Of a stretch of 64,000 bases of DNA, positions 25,440 to 38,040 are shown one piece after another (within the stretch, counting starts at the first letter, position 1; every line of letters starts with the position of its first letter). This DNA comes from Tyto alba (taxonomy: Eukaryota > Chordata > Aves > Strigiformes > Tytonidae): positions 6,213,546 through 6,277,545 of the forward strand of contig NW_024881300.1 in the NCBI RefSeq assembly GCF_018691265.1, given 5' to 3'. A program made the translations under genes and the position numbers. The notes beneath the pieces are model-generated. The model was given only the letters and a program-made list of their open reading frames with translations. It did no database searches and was not told the DNA's origin.

Positions 25440-26215
25440 GATTTTCATTTTCTAGTATATTTTTCAAGGAATACTAGCTCCTCACTCCTTTGTGAACTAA
25501 ATTTTTTAGAGTTTCTGTATCACTCTGAGTGCCCTTTTAATATCTTCACTCTTATAATATTCTTCTTATACTAAAGGGACAAGAACTATGGCTGTATTCC
25601 AAATGTGTCTTCAAGTCCCCTATGTAGTATTAGAATGATTTATTCCAAGTCTTATTCTTGTTTACTATACGTATCCTAGAAACTCTTTTGCCTTATTAAT
25701 GTAAATACTGTTGATCCTTGTGCAGATGGTTTTAAAGTTCTTTCCAGCACCAGGACCATATTCAACTCCCATTAAATGTTTTGTGGCATACGACCATTGA
25801 GAAAACACTACTTTTTGCTTTTTTTTGGTCATCTCATAACCTTATCTTTCTTTACAATGAATTGCAGGTGCCACTGAAACCACTAACAGTATCAGCCTGT
25901 GATCCTAGTCTATTTGTCATTCAGAATTTTATTGCCATTCTCCTTTTGCCTTTGCAAGCTCTACTCTGGTTTTGTTTCATCAGCAAATTTCTTCACCTTC
26001 ATACATATTTCATGTCCTAGGTCAGTGATATATAAAATGAACAAAAATGGGCCTAATACTGATTCTTGTGGCATTCCACTAATCCCTCTCTCCCAAACTG
26101 CTCTGCCTCATAAACAGCTTCTGTCTGTGACATTTAAGCCGGTTCCCTATCCACATATGTGGCTCACCCCAATACCATACTTAATGACTTTGGACCAAAT
26201 GCTCTTTTCAGTTGT
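25440..26215 (-). mobile_element. Ancient CR1/L3-like LINE relic, RT palm to thumb
   Basis: Reading the minus strand from 26215 leftwards gives degenerate but ordered RT text: KVIKYGIG (CR1 KLMKYGL-type), stops, then an uninterrupted segment with GMPQESVLGPF at 26045-26077 (RT motif B, family form GVPQGSVLGPVLF), continuing in frame into LFILYITDLGHE and KKFADETKPE. The last is the catalytic FADD motif with the second Asp changed to Glu. Further on, HLEYSHSS matches the HLEYCVQFWSP-type segment after the palm. The left limit is approximate; antisense CR1-like wording continues weakly below 25,600. Several stops and frameshifts make it long dead, clearly older than the copy at 14.6-15.4 kb. 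Confidence 0.8.
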
Positions 26216-27899
26216 GTGCTGCAGTGGGAAATAAAAAGACTGAAAGAAGGGCAGAAAGAGAATGGAGGAGAAAGCAGAGACTTAGTGACCTTTCTAAAAT
26301 CCATGCAACTTAAATTCATTCTGCTGTGTCTCCTCAATTAAAATTTAGCTTTTTTTCAGGTGGTTCTTCCACTCTGTTTTTACTCTTGAAAGTAAACTCT
26401 TAGCTTGTTGGATCAAGATTACAATGTAGTTATTTGTTTAGACATATTAGTTTTACTTCATGATTTTTGGTTGCTATTTCACTTGCACTTTTTAAACCAT
26501 CTATCCTGAAAGTACGTAAGTTAGCCCTGGTTAGTAAGGCATGAAAATAAGGAAGTCACATTTTTTAGAATTTAAGTTGAAAAGGAGACAGTGTACAATA
26601 AAGGTGTTTCTCAAGTTACAGCCAGTGAAAAGTTGTATACCAAATAGTTACAAAAATTCTTTCTATCTTTCTAGGTTAATTTGCTGTGTGTGTTTTAGGT
26701 GACTTCTCTCTTTTCCAAGTTTTCTTTTTTTCTGCTTATCTCAAGACACCTGGGCTACCTTCTAGTTGTCTGGAAGTCATACAGTCATATGCATCTGCCA
26801 GTTCCTTTTTGGAGCTCCTTTACAGATAATGATTAAAGAATTAATTTGGGGTTTTTAATAACATATTATTTTAATAAATTATTATTTTCTTTCCTGTGCT
26901 GGGTCTGTGGTACTTCCATCTCCTATGCTGATCTCTTGGTTTCCATGTGCAGTAACTGGATGGTATTTTGTTCTTAGTCTTAAGCTATTTATACTATCGG
27001 CTTTCTTATTCTTTGACTTTGTTTCCTTCATAGTTATAATCTTTCAACTTACCCTGTGCACCATCTTTCTTTTTTTTTTTTTAAAAAGATTTGTGCTGCA
27101 AGTTTGTGTTTTGTTGTTTAGTCTCTCTGGATATTTTGATTCCTAGCACATTTATTACTAGAAAGAGTATGTTTTTCTTTCTCTGAGAATTTTTTTCTCC
27201 GTATTGTTTACTTCATTCAGTACTATGTTTGATTATATTTTACCCAGCCCTGTTTTCAGACTTTGTTCTCCTGAAATTTTCTTCATTAGATTTTATTTTT
27301 GTCTTGCTTAAGCATGATTCAATTCATACTGCTTAGGTCCTCGCTTTATACAGCTCCTTTCTAAATTCCACATTTTAAATACAGTCAATTCAAATAATTC
27401 ATGGCCAAAATGTGATCATAATTGCTCTCTAATGCCCTGCAATAGAATCTAATTATTCCCATTACTTCTGAGATCCCCATGCTTAGCTTTCTCTCTGGGG
27501 TTTACAAATGTAGCTTCACTCTCTCCTGACACAGCACAAAAATCAACGGAGGTCATTTGAATCTGGCCTCCCTTAATTTAAAGATGGATGAAGGAAAATA
27601 TGAACTTTTTATTTAGCCTGTTTGCTGGTTTTAAAATGGGCTGTGACTGTATGATTCGCTATAAGTATTGGTGGTACTGTCCTCATCAGTCTTGATGCTG
27701 CTGATTGCTTTTGTGGAAGTTTAGAGTTCCACATTTATTTTAATGGAGGGTAAATTTGCACATATCGGATATTGCAGATTCTGCAAATTCAGGCAGATAT
27801 CACTTGAGAAAGCTGTATCTTGACTAGCAGAACGGTAAGCACTTATAAGGAAATATGAAGTATGGAGAAGCTGTCAACTCCTTGTCCTTTAGTACAGAG
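26216..27899. other. AT-rich unique sequence
   Basis: No gene or repeat family recognised beyond a short poly-T at about 27070. The T-rich plus strand gives hydrophobic spurious frames such as 26907-27146. Confidence 0.5.
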
Positions 27900-28075
27900 G
27901 TGATACAGTCTAGATCAGTGAGTACTGAATTTGGGGAGTAAAGTGGTCTCAGGGTGTAATCTTGAGTCCACCACTGATTTCCTGTGTGTCTTAAGGCAAG
28001 TTGCTTTTCTTGTATGTACAATGAAGGAGTTTGAAAAACAATTGCTTTGGAGCTTTTGAAGTATTCTGGTGCTTG
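27900..28075 (+). mobile_element. MIR/CORE-SINE-like relic
   Basis: The block 27968-28005 reads CACCACTGATTTCCTGTGTG and then TCTTAAGGCAAGTTGCTTTT. This parallels the MIR core (CCACT..CTGTGTGACCTTGGGCAAGT..CTTAACCT), and a TGTACAATG follows where MIR has CTGTAAAATGG. Upstream, AGGGTGTAATCTTGAGTCC sits where the tRNA-derived B-box region (GGGTTCAAATCC-like) is expected. The match is degenerate, as expected for an amniote-age SINE surviving in a bird. The ends are approximate. Confidence 0.6.
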
Positions 28076-31000
28076 GTTTATGAATTAAGTAGAAGACTAC
28101 AAAATTAATACTTCTGTAATCGGTGCAGGGTTTATATGGTGTGAAGTAAATAGTGAATGGGCTTCTGCAGTGAATGAGGAGAAGACAATATTGAAATAGG
28201 CTCCCCCTGATTGCTGAACACACTATGCACTAAATGAGTCATTGGGATCCTGTAGGAAAATAATGTGGTGGAAACTGTTCCATTTTTACCTCGTTTCATC
28301 TCACACCATAAATCACTGCTTATGTCCTGTAGTTCTCATGGCATGGTAAATCAGTCTTTAGAGAAACTTGGGATGAACCTGGTCTGAGTGTTAAGTCTGA
28401 ACTGAGTTGATGAGTTCTTCATATTTCAAATTGTCACTGTGAGCATTTTCACATGTGTAGTAAATAACAACATACTGCATCTCTTATCTGCAGAGTTATA
28501 ATGAATTACACAGCTGCCTTAGGTGTGTAATTAAGTTAATTATTCTTGGGTGTTGAATTATTAGAATGAATATTTTAAGGAAAACTGAATTTGGAACAGT
28601 AACGTTGCTGGTGACCATTCCCTTCTGTGCCAGTGGCAAAGCTGGTGGTATAGGGATTAGGAAAGGATTTAATGAACCTAGGGCAGGAAGATCATTTTTA
28701 CCATCTCTGAGACAAGTTTGGTTGTAAGGTGAATGTGTGGGTGACCTGGGTCCTGTGTGAAACAAAAGGTGATGAATGGCTGTCCATGACAGCTCTGAAG
28801 TTACTAGGTAACATACTGCCTGGGAACATAGCACAGGGATGAACCCATCTTTCCTCACTTGTGATACTTCAAAAACAAGCATAATGAGTATAAACTGACT
28901 GAAGAACGGGAAGAGGTCCCAGCTGGTCTAAGTCACACGCAGTTTGCAGATTCTTACCCTTTGGGCTCCCTGGTTCATTGCAAAGCTTCTGAACATGTTG
29001 TTTCTTCTTATGACTTTATAACCTCCCTCACGTAGCCTATAGGCGTATTGTCTTTTGTAGACACATTAATTTTTATGTCTATTGCGAGTATATGATATTC
29101 TAGTTTGGTTTAGTTCTAACAAAAATTAGGACAAGGTTTCTAATAAGCCTCAACATCCAGAAGGAAGAAATCTCCTTCTCCTTTGCTTCTGTCATCGGTT
29201 CAGTTTGTTTCTGGGGCTGTCATCCTGCACTTTGAGGATCTAAGAAAATCTCAAATATCTCCAAATTGTAACATTAAATAATTTTCCCCTTTAGAAACCA
29301 CCCTCAAATTGTATAAAGGAGAATAGTGGTGTCAGCACAATTTGTTTAAAATCCTCTTTAAAAGACAAACCTCTCCCTCTGCTAGATTGTGTAGCACAGT
29401 TTAACACTAGGGGAGAGGAAAAGCTTCTCTCCTTGACAGAATATTTCCATTTTCCTTGTACCTATACCAAAATGTTCTAATTCTCTCCCCCTTCCCACCC
29501 TCATGGCACTCCAAATTGTAAAGCACCTGTACCTAGGCTTCAGAGAAATGTCTTTACTTGCCTACTTTTCCTCCTTTATTTCTAAGAGTATTAAATGAAG
29601 CAGAACATTTATCCGGAATTAAAAATCCCCTCTAGAGATGGATGAAGGTTGATGTCTTTTCTCAAGATAACAGACAATAAAGTTTCACCTTCTCTTTTGG
29701 AGCATTTCTTTCATCACCTGTTGGCAAGTTTGTAATTCTAGTTCTTGCTTTTTGTCTCATTCTTCAAACACTGAACCTCTGTACAATCAGTCATTCTTGT
29801 CGTAGAGATGATAATAAAATTTTACCTGCTCACAGTTTTGTAGCTCTATTCAGGTTTTATTACAAGTATGATAGATATTCAATGCACTTACTGGCCTACA
29901 ATAATCTTGAAGTATGCAGATTTGAACTGGACACTCATGATGTAATCCCATTATGTTTATTAGAATGGTGGTTTGGAAATTGTAGCATGTTTATTAAAGT
30001 TTTTTTAATGGGTGCTTTTAAAAAAATAAAACAATCAACCAAACAAGCAAACCTCTCCCCCACAAGTTCTCAAGAAAAGGGTCTTGCAATATGTATGAGT
30101 GTTTCTGAACTTGGTAGCTGTGTACGAGATGCAGTGCAGATGTAGTTTCAGACTTGAGGGTGGACTGAACCACAGCAACTTTCCCGGAACTCCTTCTGCT
30201 CCCTCAGGAGTTAGCTGGTACCAACTAAAACGTGTCTCTACTCTTGGTCGTAAGTGCAGAGAGCTGCGATCCACCTTCCTGTTTTCAGGGCAAATGCACT
30301 TTTCTTGAATTGTTTAGGGCAAGTGACACTAAAGTGAGGCTCCTGTGGAGCCTTCACACAGTGGGCATGAGCAGAAGTCCCTCCTCGGGGGAAAGATTGC
30401 TTGAAACTTGCTGATTTGAGCCCTCACTGTATGTTAGGCCTGATGGTAGCTGCTGTTAGCAGGGTGCTGGCTATTAAAAAGGACCTTCAGAAGGTCAGTT
30501 CTGCATACCCCAAGTATCATGTCTCCAACTCAATGAGTATTAAGGACACAAAATATTCATGCCAGTTTTTCTTCACTGAGCAGCAACATAGCTGATGTAG
30601 ACGTTTCTTACTGGCTAAATATTCAGCAGAGCATCAAACTGCTTTCATTTTTCAAAAAGCTTCAATAAATTTCAGATTTTGGATTATGAAACAACCATTC
30701 AGATTATTAGCCAATACTTAACAATATGGAATGATTCATGTAGATGTAATCACAAGAGTGACTTTTGCTGAAATGCTGTAAAATGCGACCTGTCTACCAA
30801 GGAAGAAGTCTTTAATCCGTTCACAAATCACATGATTTGATGTAGTGGTTAAATCCTTATCTGAGGACGGGGAGCTGAGCACCCTACACCTGCTGCAGGC
30901 TGAGAGGGCTGTTGTGACAGCAAACCAGTAAAGGGCACTAGTTATTTATTTTAAGATATTGTTAAGAATGTAAGTATGCAGTCTGTGGTTTTTCAGATGT

Positions 31001-31257
31001 TAGCCTTTTTCAACTAGGGACATTCAGAGGAGGAAAGCAGTTACTGCTTCACAGAAGAAAGACATTTCCACAGATTGATGGTGTGGTGTTTCCTCACAAC
31101 ATCCTGCTGTCACCATTTCCCTTCTGTGTTTGTGGTCCCCAAACAGTATCGTGCTTGCAGGCATAATGAGAACAGAGCACCAGTGTCAACTTTTCAGTTG
31201 TTCAAAATTTGTAATTTCTTCCCCAAAAGGTGTTTTCTTATGAGAAAGGGAGCACAC

Positions 31258-31281
31258 TTTTTTTTTTTTTTTTTTTTTTTT
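31258..31281 (+). repeat. Poly-T tract (24 nt)
   Basis: An uninterrupted run of 24 T. Read on minus it is a poly-A, but no retroposed body was recognised on its 5' side. Confidence 0.95.
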
Positions 31282-32731
31282 AACCCCTGCAAAAATAGTC
31301 CTTGCTGCCAGGGACAGACTGAAGCTGAACACTTTAACTGAAAAGGTGTTCCTTGTTGGAATAATCAACTTTGTTTTAATTAAAGCTGACTTAGTGCTTG
31401 TGAAAGCTGCCTTGATTATGGTACTAGAGGAAAATGAATAGTTTTCCTGAGTAATACACTTATGTGGGAAGATAGTTGTGGTTGCTATTCTTTAACTTGG
31501 CTCCAAACAAAGAACTAAATTTAATGTACAATACATGTTACTGGTAATTGAGAGAAGATAGTTTATCTTGAATTTATCTATTTATAGAAATAACCAGTTT
31601 GCTTTCCATCAAATATATTCTGAGGGGAATTAATAGCCACCTTTCAAGAAACTGGTTGGAAAAATGTAAGCTGTGCTTCAGGAGTTATTTCAGTTTTCTG
31701 TGGTGGCAGTTTAGCTGTAAATCAGTGTGCAGAAGTGCATGCAGGCATCTGAAGACATGGCTTATTTTGTTGTATGTGGGGAAAATATTGACTTTGTGTT
31801 GTACAGCTGGAATATATCTATTTTTCTGTATGTACAGCATAAATATTATAGCTAGAGTGGTTGAAAATTTTAGAATATCAAGCGTAGGCAAGGAATTTTT
31901 TATTGGATTTTCACCAATTTTCTGTAAGATAGAAATATCCTGTGTCTGCCAGTTCATTTTAATGAGGTTTTGCTGCAATTGCAAGTGAAATCTCCTCGTA
32001 TCGCAAAAAATCTGATTTATGTATGACAGTGGAGTGTGTGAGCTGCAGGTCAAACAGTAAATATCCTACTTGCAGCTAGGATGATATTGTATTTATGGCA
32101 TTATCTTTTTATTTATCTGTGTTTTGATATGATCCCCATACTATATTTTTCTGAGCATTGAGTTTAATTTTTGATGCTAATGTAGATTCTTCAGGGTGAC
32201 TTTTAGTTAAAAAGCTCTTTCAGCTTCTGTTTCCCAGTTTTTAAATTTAGATATTTCCATATGTTAGAAGGTGCTAGGACTATAAAGTTCATATTTGTCA
32301 GTGTTACAGGAGAAATAAGTGACAGAGAGCAAATACCAAAGTAACTGAGAGTGAACTTTAGAAACACTAACAAGATAAAAAGCAATGACAGGGTTTGCTG
32401 TTGTCATTTACATTTTAACAATGAAGTTGGAAACTATATATAAACTGGAATGTACAAAGAAAAAGCATATTTTGTGTACATCATACGGTGGTTAGTTGAT
32501 AGTTCTATGAATGCTTATAGAATTTGAATCCTGCTACCTCTGGGAAGTTCTAAATAGAGAACAGTTCATGATGGCAGTAGCCATAAATATGTTTTAGTTC
32601 CTTTTGTATTGTAACCAGACAATAACAACGTATTAAATATGAATATTGAAGTGGCAATATTTCCTTCAAACTGTAAATGAAAGATTCTAATACCATAAGA
32701 TAACATTTCAGTTTGGACTTTACAGTTCATA

Positions 32732-32786
32732 TAGTTCAGTTTGCTATTGGAACTATGCAGTTTCATAGTTCAGTTTGCTATTGGAA
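32732..32786 (+). repeat. Tandem duplication, two 21 bp copies, period 34
   Basis: TAGTTCAGTTTGCTATTGGA occurs at 32732 and again, identical, at 32766. The intervening bases are unique. Identity over 21 bp suggests a recent slippage-type event. Confidence 0.9.
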
Positions 32787-32870
32787 GGATGTTATGCTTT
32801 AGACAGCAGCTGTACCTAAGCATATTTGTGCTTCCAAATTTAAAGGAATGTTGGGGGTTTCCCTTGGGGA

Positions 32871-32944
32871 AACAGAAACAAAACAAAACAAATAAACAAA
32901 CAAACAAAAAACAAAACCAGCCAACCAACCAACCAAACCAAACC
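32871..32944 (+). repeat. (AAAC)n / (CCAA)n simple repeat
   Basis: AAACA-type units pass into AAACAAAC, then into CCAACCAACCAACC and AAACCAAACC. A compound, interrupted microsatellite. Confidence 0.9.
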
Positions 32945-35900
32945 TCATCACAGTTACTATTAAGAACTTTTTCCCCCCCCTAAATTAGAATGCTGTGTAT
33001 AGTTTCTCTTAAGTGATTTGTGACTGACTATTTTATCAGAAGCAGTCATTCTGCTAATGAAGATAGAGCTCCAGTGAAGGCAAATGAGATTTTCAAATTT
33101 GCCAGTGACTGGAAACCAGCACTCAATGTGAGCAGTCTCCTCAGCCACAGCCAGATTTATCACCTGTTCTTAGATGCTCTATTCTCTCTCTCTTGATCCC
33201 AGAACACTGACCTAGTTAAAGTCTTGATCCTCAAGGCTTCAGTTATTGTGTACGTCTTGTCTAGTTTTTCCTGTACTGATGACAGCTGACAAGTATGCTT
33301 ATCAGGAACAACCTGAGTTCACAGTGCCAGTGATAGGCGATACTGGTACTGCTCAGCCAAGCTTTATCAGCGCTGGGACGTATTTCTGAAAAGCTCACCC
33401 TCCTGACATCAGATGGATTCAACAGTTTAGTGAATGTTGCAGTGTCATCTTTTTGCAAAAGCTTATCCTCAGTAACAAACCAAAAAATAACATGATATAT
33501 TTTGACCACATCAGGGAAGACTTTCTGTCTGTGCAAGCAGGTAGAAGATGTAGAGAAGGTGGGCATGGAAGAGAGATTATAGGGAGTAAGGAAGGAATTA
33601 TTTTATAAATGCTATGATTAATCCCGGTCTAAACGACTGGTGAATACAGTGCTTTTGCATTCTCATTAAATTTTGCTGAATATTTGTACTGTGAGGTGGC
33701 ATTGGGTTTATATATTCTGAATCTGTCTTCCAAAGACAAAATATGGTCACAGTATTCAGTATGTCCTTTTGCCTCAAGGCTGCTTATTTGAGAAACCTCA
33801 TGTACAAGAATGACAGTGGTAGTATTCCTGTCTTCCAGACCATCAAATCTCCATCATGCATAAGCTGTCTTTGGTTCTCTTTAATTTGCAGTACTTAGAA
33901 ACAATCCAAGTCTCTGTTGATGACTTGGCTTCATCCTTGATTATCCTTAAATTCCCAATAGCTGAAATGGGTATTGTGGATAAACACACAGGATTACCTC
34001 TCAGTATCATTCATGTCTGTGTTAGAGACTACTTTAGCAGAATTTTTAAGACTGTAGTGTCTCATGCCTCTTCTATTAGTGGTAATCTTCTAAAATTAAA
34101 CACATGAAAACTGCCACAGACAATTCATACTGCAAAAAGTTGCTAAATTAAGCTTGGCTTTGCCCAATAGTCTTGATTTTCAAACTGTTTCTGAAAGGTA
34201 GACTTGCAAATAAGATATTTTAACAGTAGAGTTACAATATTAAGTTTTTCAACAGTATTTTCTGTACTCTCAAATGTGTAGAGCTCTTGCTTATGTTTTA
34301 CCCTAGAAAAGCATGCACTAACGCACCATATTTTTTGTAAATAAATAAAAATAGTAATTTCCTTTGTGTGAATCAACCAAAAGTAGAAATAATTTTGATG
34401 CAACTGCAGTTGCACAATAAACTTGTCCATTGTAATATCAAGCATTTAAGGGAGTTTCTAGAAACGAAGAGGAAAACACTGTGGATAGCCATACACTTAA
34501 AATTAGGGTTTTTAGAGTGCGTTAGGCACACTCGAGCATTCCAGCAAAAGCAATTATAATGAGAAAAAGAATCCTCAACTAAAATACTTAAGCACCATTA
34601 GCAAGGCCTGGCTTGCACTGGAGTCCTTCTTACTGTTGGGTTATTCTTTTCACTCTTGTGGCCAAACTGACTATTTTTCTATTTTATGCTTTATTGAATA
34701 TAGTGTGGGGAAAAAAAAAAGTGATTTTTTGAGATTTCAGAGGAAATAAGCAGAGGTACTGCTACTTCAAGATTTTATCTAGTAATTTCATAGAAACTGG
34801 AATTGTGTTGAACTCCAGGAATGGAGCACAAGGGTCCCGCACCTACAAATATGTTTGTAGGGATTGCTCACATGGATTAATCTTAGTTCTTGATAGGATG
34901 ATACATGGACAGGCTCTCTAATGGATTAACCATGAACATTTTCTCATCAAGGGCCTAAAAAAATCATGCACAAATGTGTTGTATGACTAAGTGAAACTGA
35001 TGCCAGCTTTTGGTATGAAATTTTATTAAGCTTCTGTTTCTCAGAACACAACAGAAATCTGACAATCAAAAGCCACTTCATATATTTTCCTTGACTTGTA
35101 TCAGTGTTTTTTAGTGTTGTAGCAGAGGCAGGAGCAGGTGCTGGTTTAAAACCCTTTAAACTTTTTCCTTTTCACTGTGATGATAAAACAGTAGAAATAC
35201 TGACTGCCTGTCATATATCAAGCAATTAAGATACCAAATTGCCCATGAAGTGTTTGTAACAGGAGATTTTAGTACCTTGGATGTTGCAATACATAGTTAC
35301 TATAATCTGTGCCCTCTAACTTTCTATAAAATGAAAGTTAGGGCCCAGCATTTGAATATATTCCAGGCCAGGTATAAACCAAGCTTTAAAGTTCAAATTT
35401 GCATCTTGTTTTACATGCATTTTTGAGATAGATGATCAGGAAGGACAGACACTAGATTTTTAAGGAGTGTCAGAAGCTTTTCTCCATGTAATTTTGTACC
35501 TGTTACCATGATAATTGTCAATAAATCAGTGTTGGGGTGTTCACTGAATGTGTCATAGGTTTTGTTGTGTGTGTCACTATCTGAAGAGAAAAAAAGAACA
35601 AATAAAAAAGGCCTGTAAAAGTGAGCTATCTTATTGGAAAACTAAGGTTTTCAAATGGGGAATAGAAGCAAGCAGGTGTAGCAGAGCCAGTAAAGAAAGC
35701 CAGGTAAGCAGGTTTGGGAAGCATTGCACACGCTGGTTCAAAAAATAGGAACCCATAGTTAACTGGAGAAGAGCAAGGAGAAGAACAAAGGCTACTTCTG
35801 ATTCTCAGCAGCCAAAGGATAAAGTGATATTGGACAGTGTTATAGGATATACACACCAGATAGAAATTTGTCATGTCTTTAAGTTTCTAGTTTTTATTGT

Positions 35901-37639
35901 TTTCCCCCTGCTCCCAAAATAGATATAATTATGAATACAAATAAATTTTCCTCTTCCTAAAACACACTAGCATGCTCTCTTAATAAAACTGGGGTGTAGT
36001 ATTTGACTGCATTTTTGATAACCACTTCAATTTGCTTGAGAAGAGTTTGCAGTGATATAGGATGATATATCCTATATATTGTCATCCTATTATATTGTAT
36101 CACGATAAAACATGACTCGTGACTGAATGAGTCTGAAGTAACTGGACAGAATAGTGCATCTGAATGATCCTTCTACAGCTGATTAGCTAGACTGGCAGCA
36201 GAATATTCTGGGAGTTAACTGCTAGTCATATAAATGGTTGAATTTCAGACTGAAAAACTGTTCTGCAAGAAGATAAGGACCTCCCTAACTGAAATGTTGT
36301 CATCTAGGTGACAACCTGTCTGGGTGTGTCAGAACAGTCTATAGTGACAAATAGAGAGGGGAGCGCAAGTAAAATGAGCCCTAGTTTAGCATGTATATGG
36401 CAGGGGGGAAGGATGGGAAAGGAAGACTTGAGAACATGGGATATAAAAAATGTAAGTGACAGTGTTAGGAGCCAGCATGATATTGGAGACATACAGTTGT
36501 TCATGTGTGGACTTTTATTCAACCAAGCTGGTAAGATCCAGGTGACTGGAGTGTTAAATCAATTGCTATAAATTAATAAGGAAGGACCAGTGGCCAAAAG
36601 GGAGGTAGCATGTCTGGCAGTCTGTTAAAAATAGCGTTACCTTTTTGTTCAAGTGACTGCCAATTCAGAGTCAAATGGGTTATTTAAAAAAAAAAAAAAA
36701 AAAAAATTGTGGATCAATGTTTTAACAAGTAAAGCACAAGTCAGAATTTTGGTCAGTGTCTACTAGAGAGATGTCCCATGTTTGGGGAGCAGGATACTCC
36801 TCAAACATCCGGCTACTATGTATGGGAAGACTGCATTTCCTTCATTGACCCCTCCCATCTCCTTGTTTCTGGAACTGATAGATACAAAATGCAAAGAGTA
36901 TGGGCTCAAAACAAACGAGGGTTTTCATATGACAGTTGAGCTGTGGAATCTTTTGTAAAAGGGTTCTGTGAACATTGGAAGTTTATGTGAGTTGTAAGGG
37001 AGATTTACAAGGTTGTGAAAGAAATGAGTGTGGTTTTTAAGTGAGTAACAATAGTAAGTAAATAAAGTAGAAGTAAGCTGCATAGAAAATAGGAAATCCT
37101 GTAAGTCATGGGAAGTCTGAAGCAACTCAGTGTTCATTCAAAAAAAGAAAAAAAAATTGTAATTAACTTCATGTTGATTAAAACAAATAAAAGCCTGGCT
37201 GGTTGCACAACTGAAAATATATGGTCACTTAGGCAAAAGTTGTCATAAGATACTATAAATAACTTGTAAACAACATAAATTTGAGCAGGTAACACATGTC
37301 TGAGTGTTCAAAGTGATTGATTTCCTGAAACAATTGTAAGGTAAATTACTGGGAATGATGTAGTTTAAATAAAAGTAGGAATTGTAATCAGGAGTTCCTT
37401 AAGATATTTTGCTAGAATGTCTGAAAGCTGCAATCAAGAGAAATGGCAGTATTAACTACAATATTAACCTGTCTTTAAGATGTGAAAGCAAGTATAAAGA
37501 TATAACGAATAATATTATAAATATGAAGGTAAGTGCTGTGAAACTATAAGGAAAGCAAATTGACAGATGTTTCCAAGACAGTAGAGCTATAGACCATAAG
37601 AAATGATGAATTAAGAATAATCAAGATTCTAACAAAAGG
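32945..37639. other. AT-rich unique sequence, no gene recognised
   Basis: Contains an imperfect palindrome at 36052-36103 and a 21-A run at 36686-36706. Part of 37,100-37,640 may be upstream sequence of the LINE relic that follows, but I could not align it convincingly. Confidence 0.45.
36686..36706 (+). repeat. Poly-A tract (21 nt)
   Basis: Uninterrupted A run after GGTTATTT. No retroposon body was recognised upstream. Confidence 0.95.
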
Positions 37640-38010
37640 CATTGAACCACTATGAGATGGAGGTAATAGGACTACTGTTGATCAAAATTTTTCTACTTAG
37701 GGAAGAAAAAGCTAATGTATTCATCATATGGTGATAATGAAATACTGTTTGATTTGGTTTAAGGAAGAACTACAAGGGATAATGAACAGCTACTAAAGCT
37801 GGATATCTTAAAATCAGCTCAGTTTTAAAACCAGCTGGGAAGCTTTCTGGATCATCAATTTTGATTTTCAGTAAGTCTTGTAACATAGAGCAAATTTCAC
37901 ATGAGTGCAAGAAAGACAATATTCTTCCAATATTTTAAAAAAGGGTAAATGGAATGATCTAGTTATTTATAATCTGTTCTTATCAGGTTATAATTAGGAA
38001 ATGGACCCAT
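37640..38010 (+). mobile_element. Ancient CR1-like LINE relic, N-terminal RT region
   Basis: From 37864 the plus strand translates as IFSKSCNIEQISHECKKDNI followed by LPIF and a stop. This is the CR1 segment IFxKSWxxxQIPxxWKKAN..PIFKKG, with Cys for Trp twice. A one-base shift then restores FKKG. Upstream (37,660-37,850), GAAGAACTACAAGGGATAAT and CTGGATATCTTAAAATCAG follow the order of CR1 linker sequence leading to the RT. Stops and frameshifts throughout. Both ends are approximate and no motif A can be read beyond about 38,010. Confidence 0.75.
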
Positions 38011-38040
38011 TTTGTCAAACATCTGGGTAGCTGCCAGATC

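Larger units (their letters stand above)
28076..32870. other. AT-rich unique sequence, no gene recognised
   Basis: No repeat family recognised apart from the poly-T at 31258-31281 and the small duplication at 32732-32786. Frames of 128-129 codons (28496-28882 minus, 31599-31988 plus) have no recognisable domain. Confidence 0.5.

Noticed and set aside
28496..28882. 128-codon minus-strand frame
   Set aside because: No recognisable motif, signal or splice context.
31258..31281. Poly-T/poly-A tracts as retroposon tails (also 36686, 43765, 58079, 61730)
   Set aside because: No retroposed body or target-site duplication was recognised beside any of them; simple expansion is the plainer reading.
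31599..32053. Overlapping 129- and 122-codon frames on opposite strands
   Set aside because: Antisense pairs of this kind arise from local stop-poor composition; neither strand resembles a known protein.
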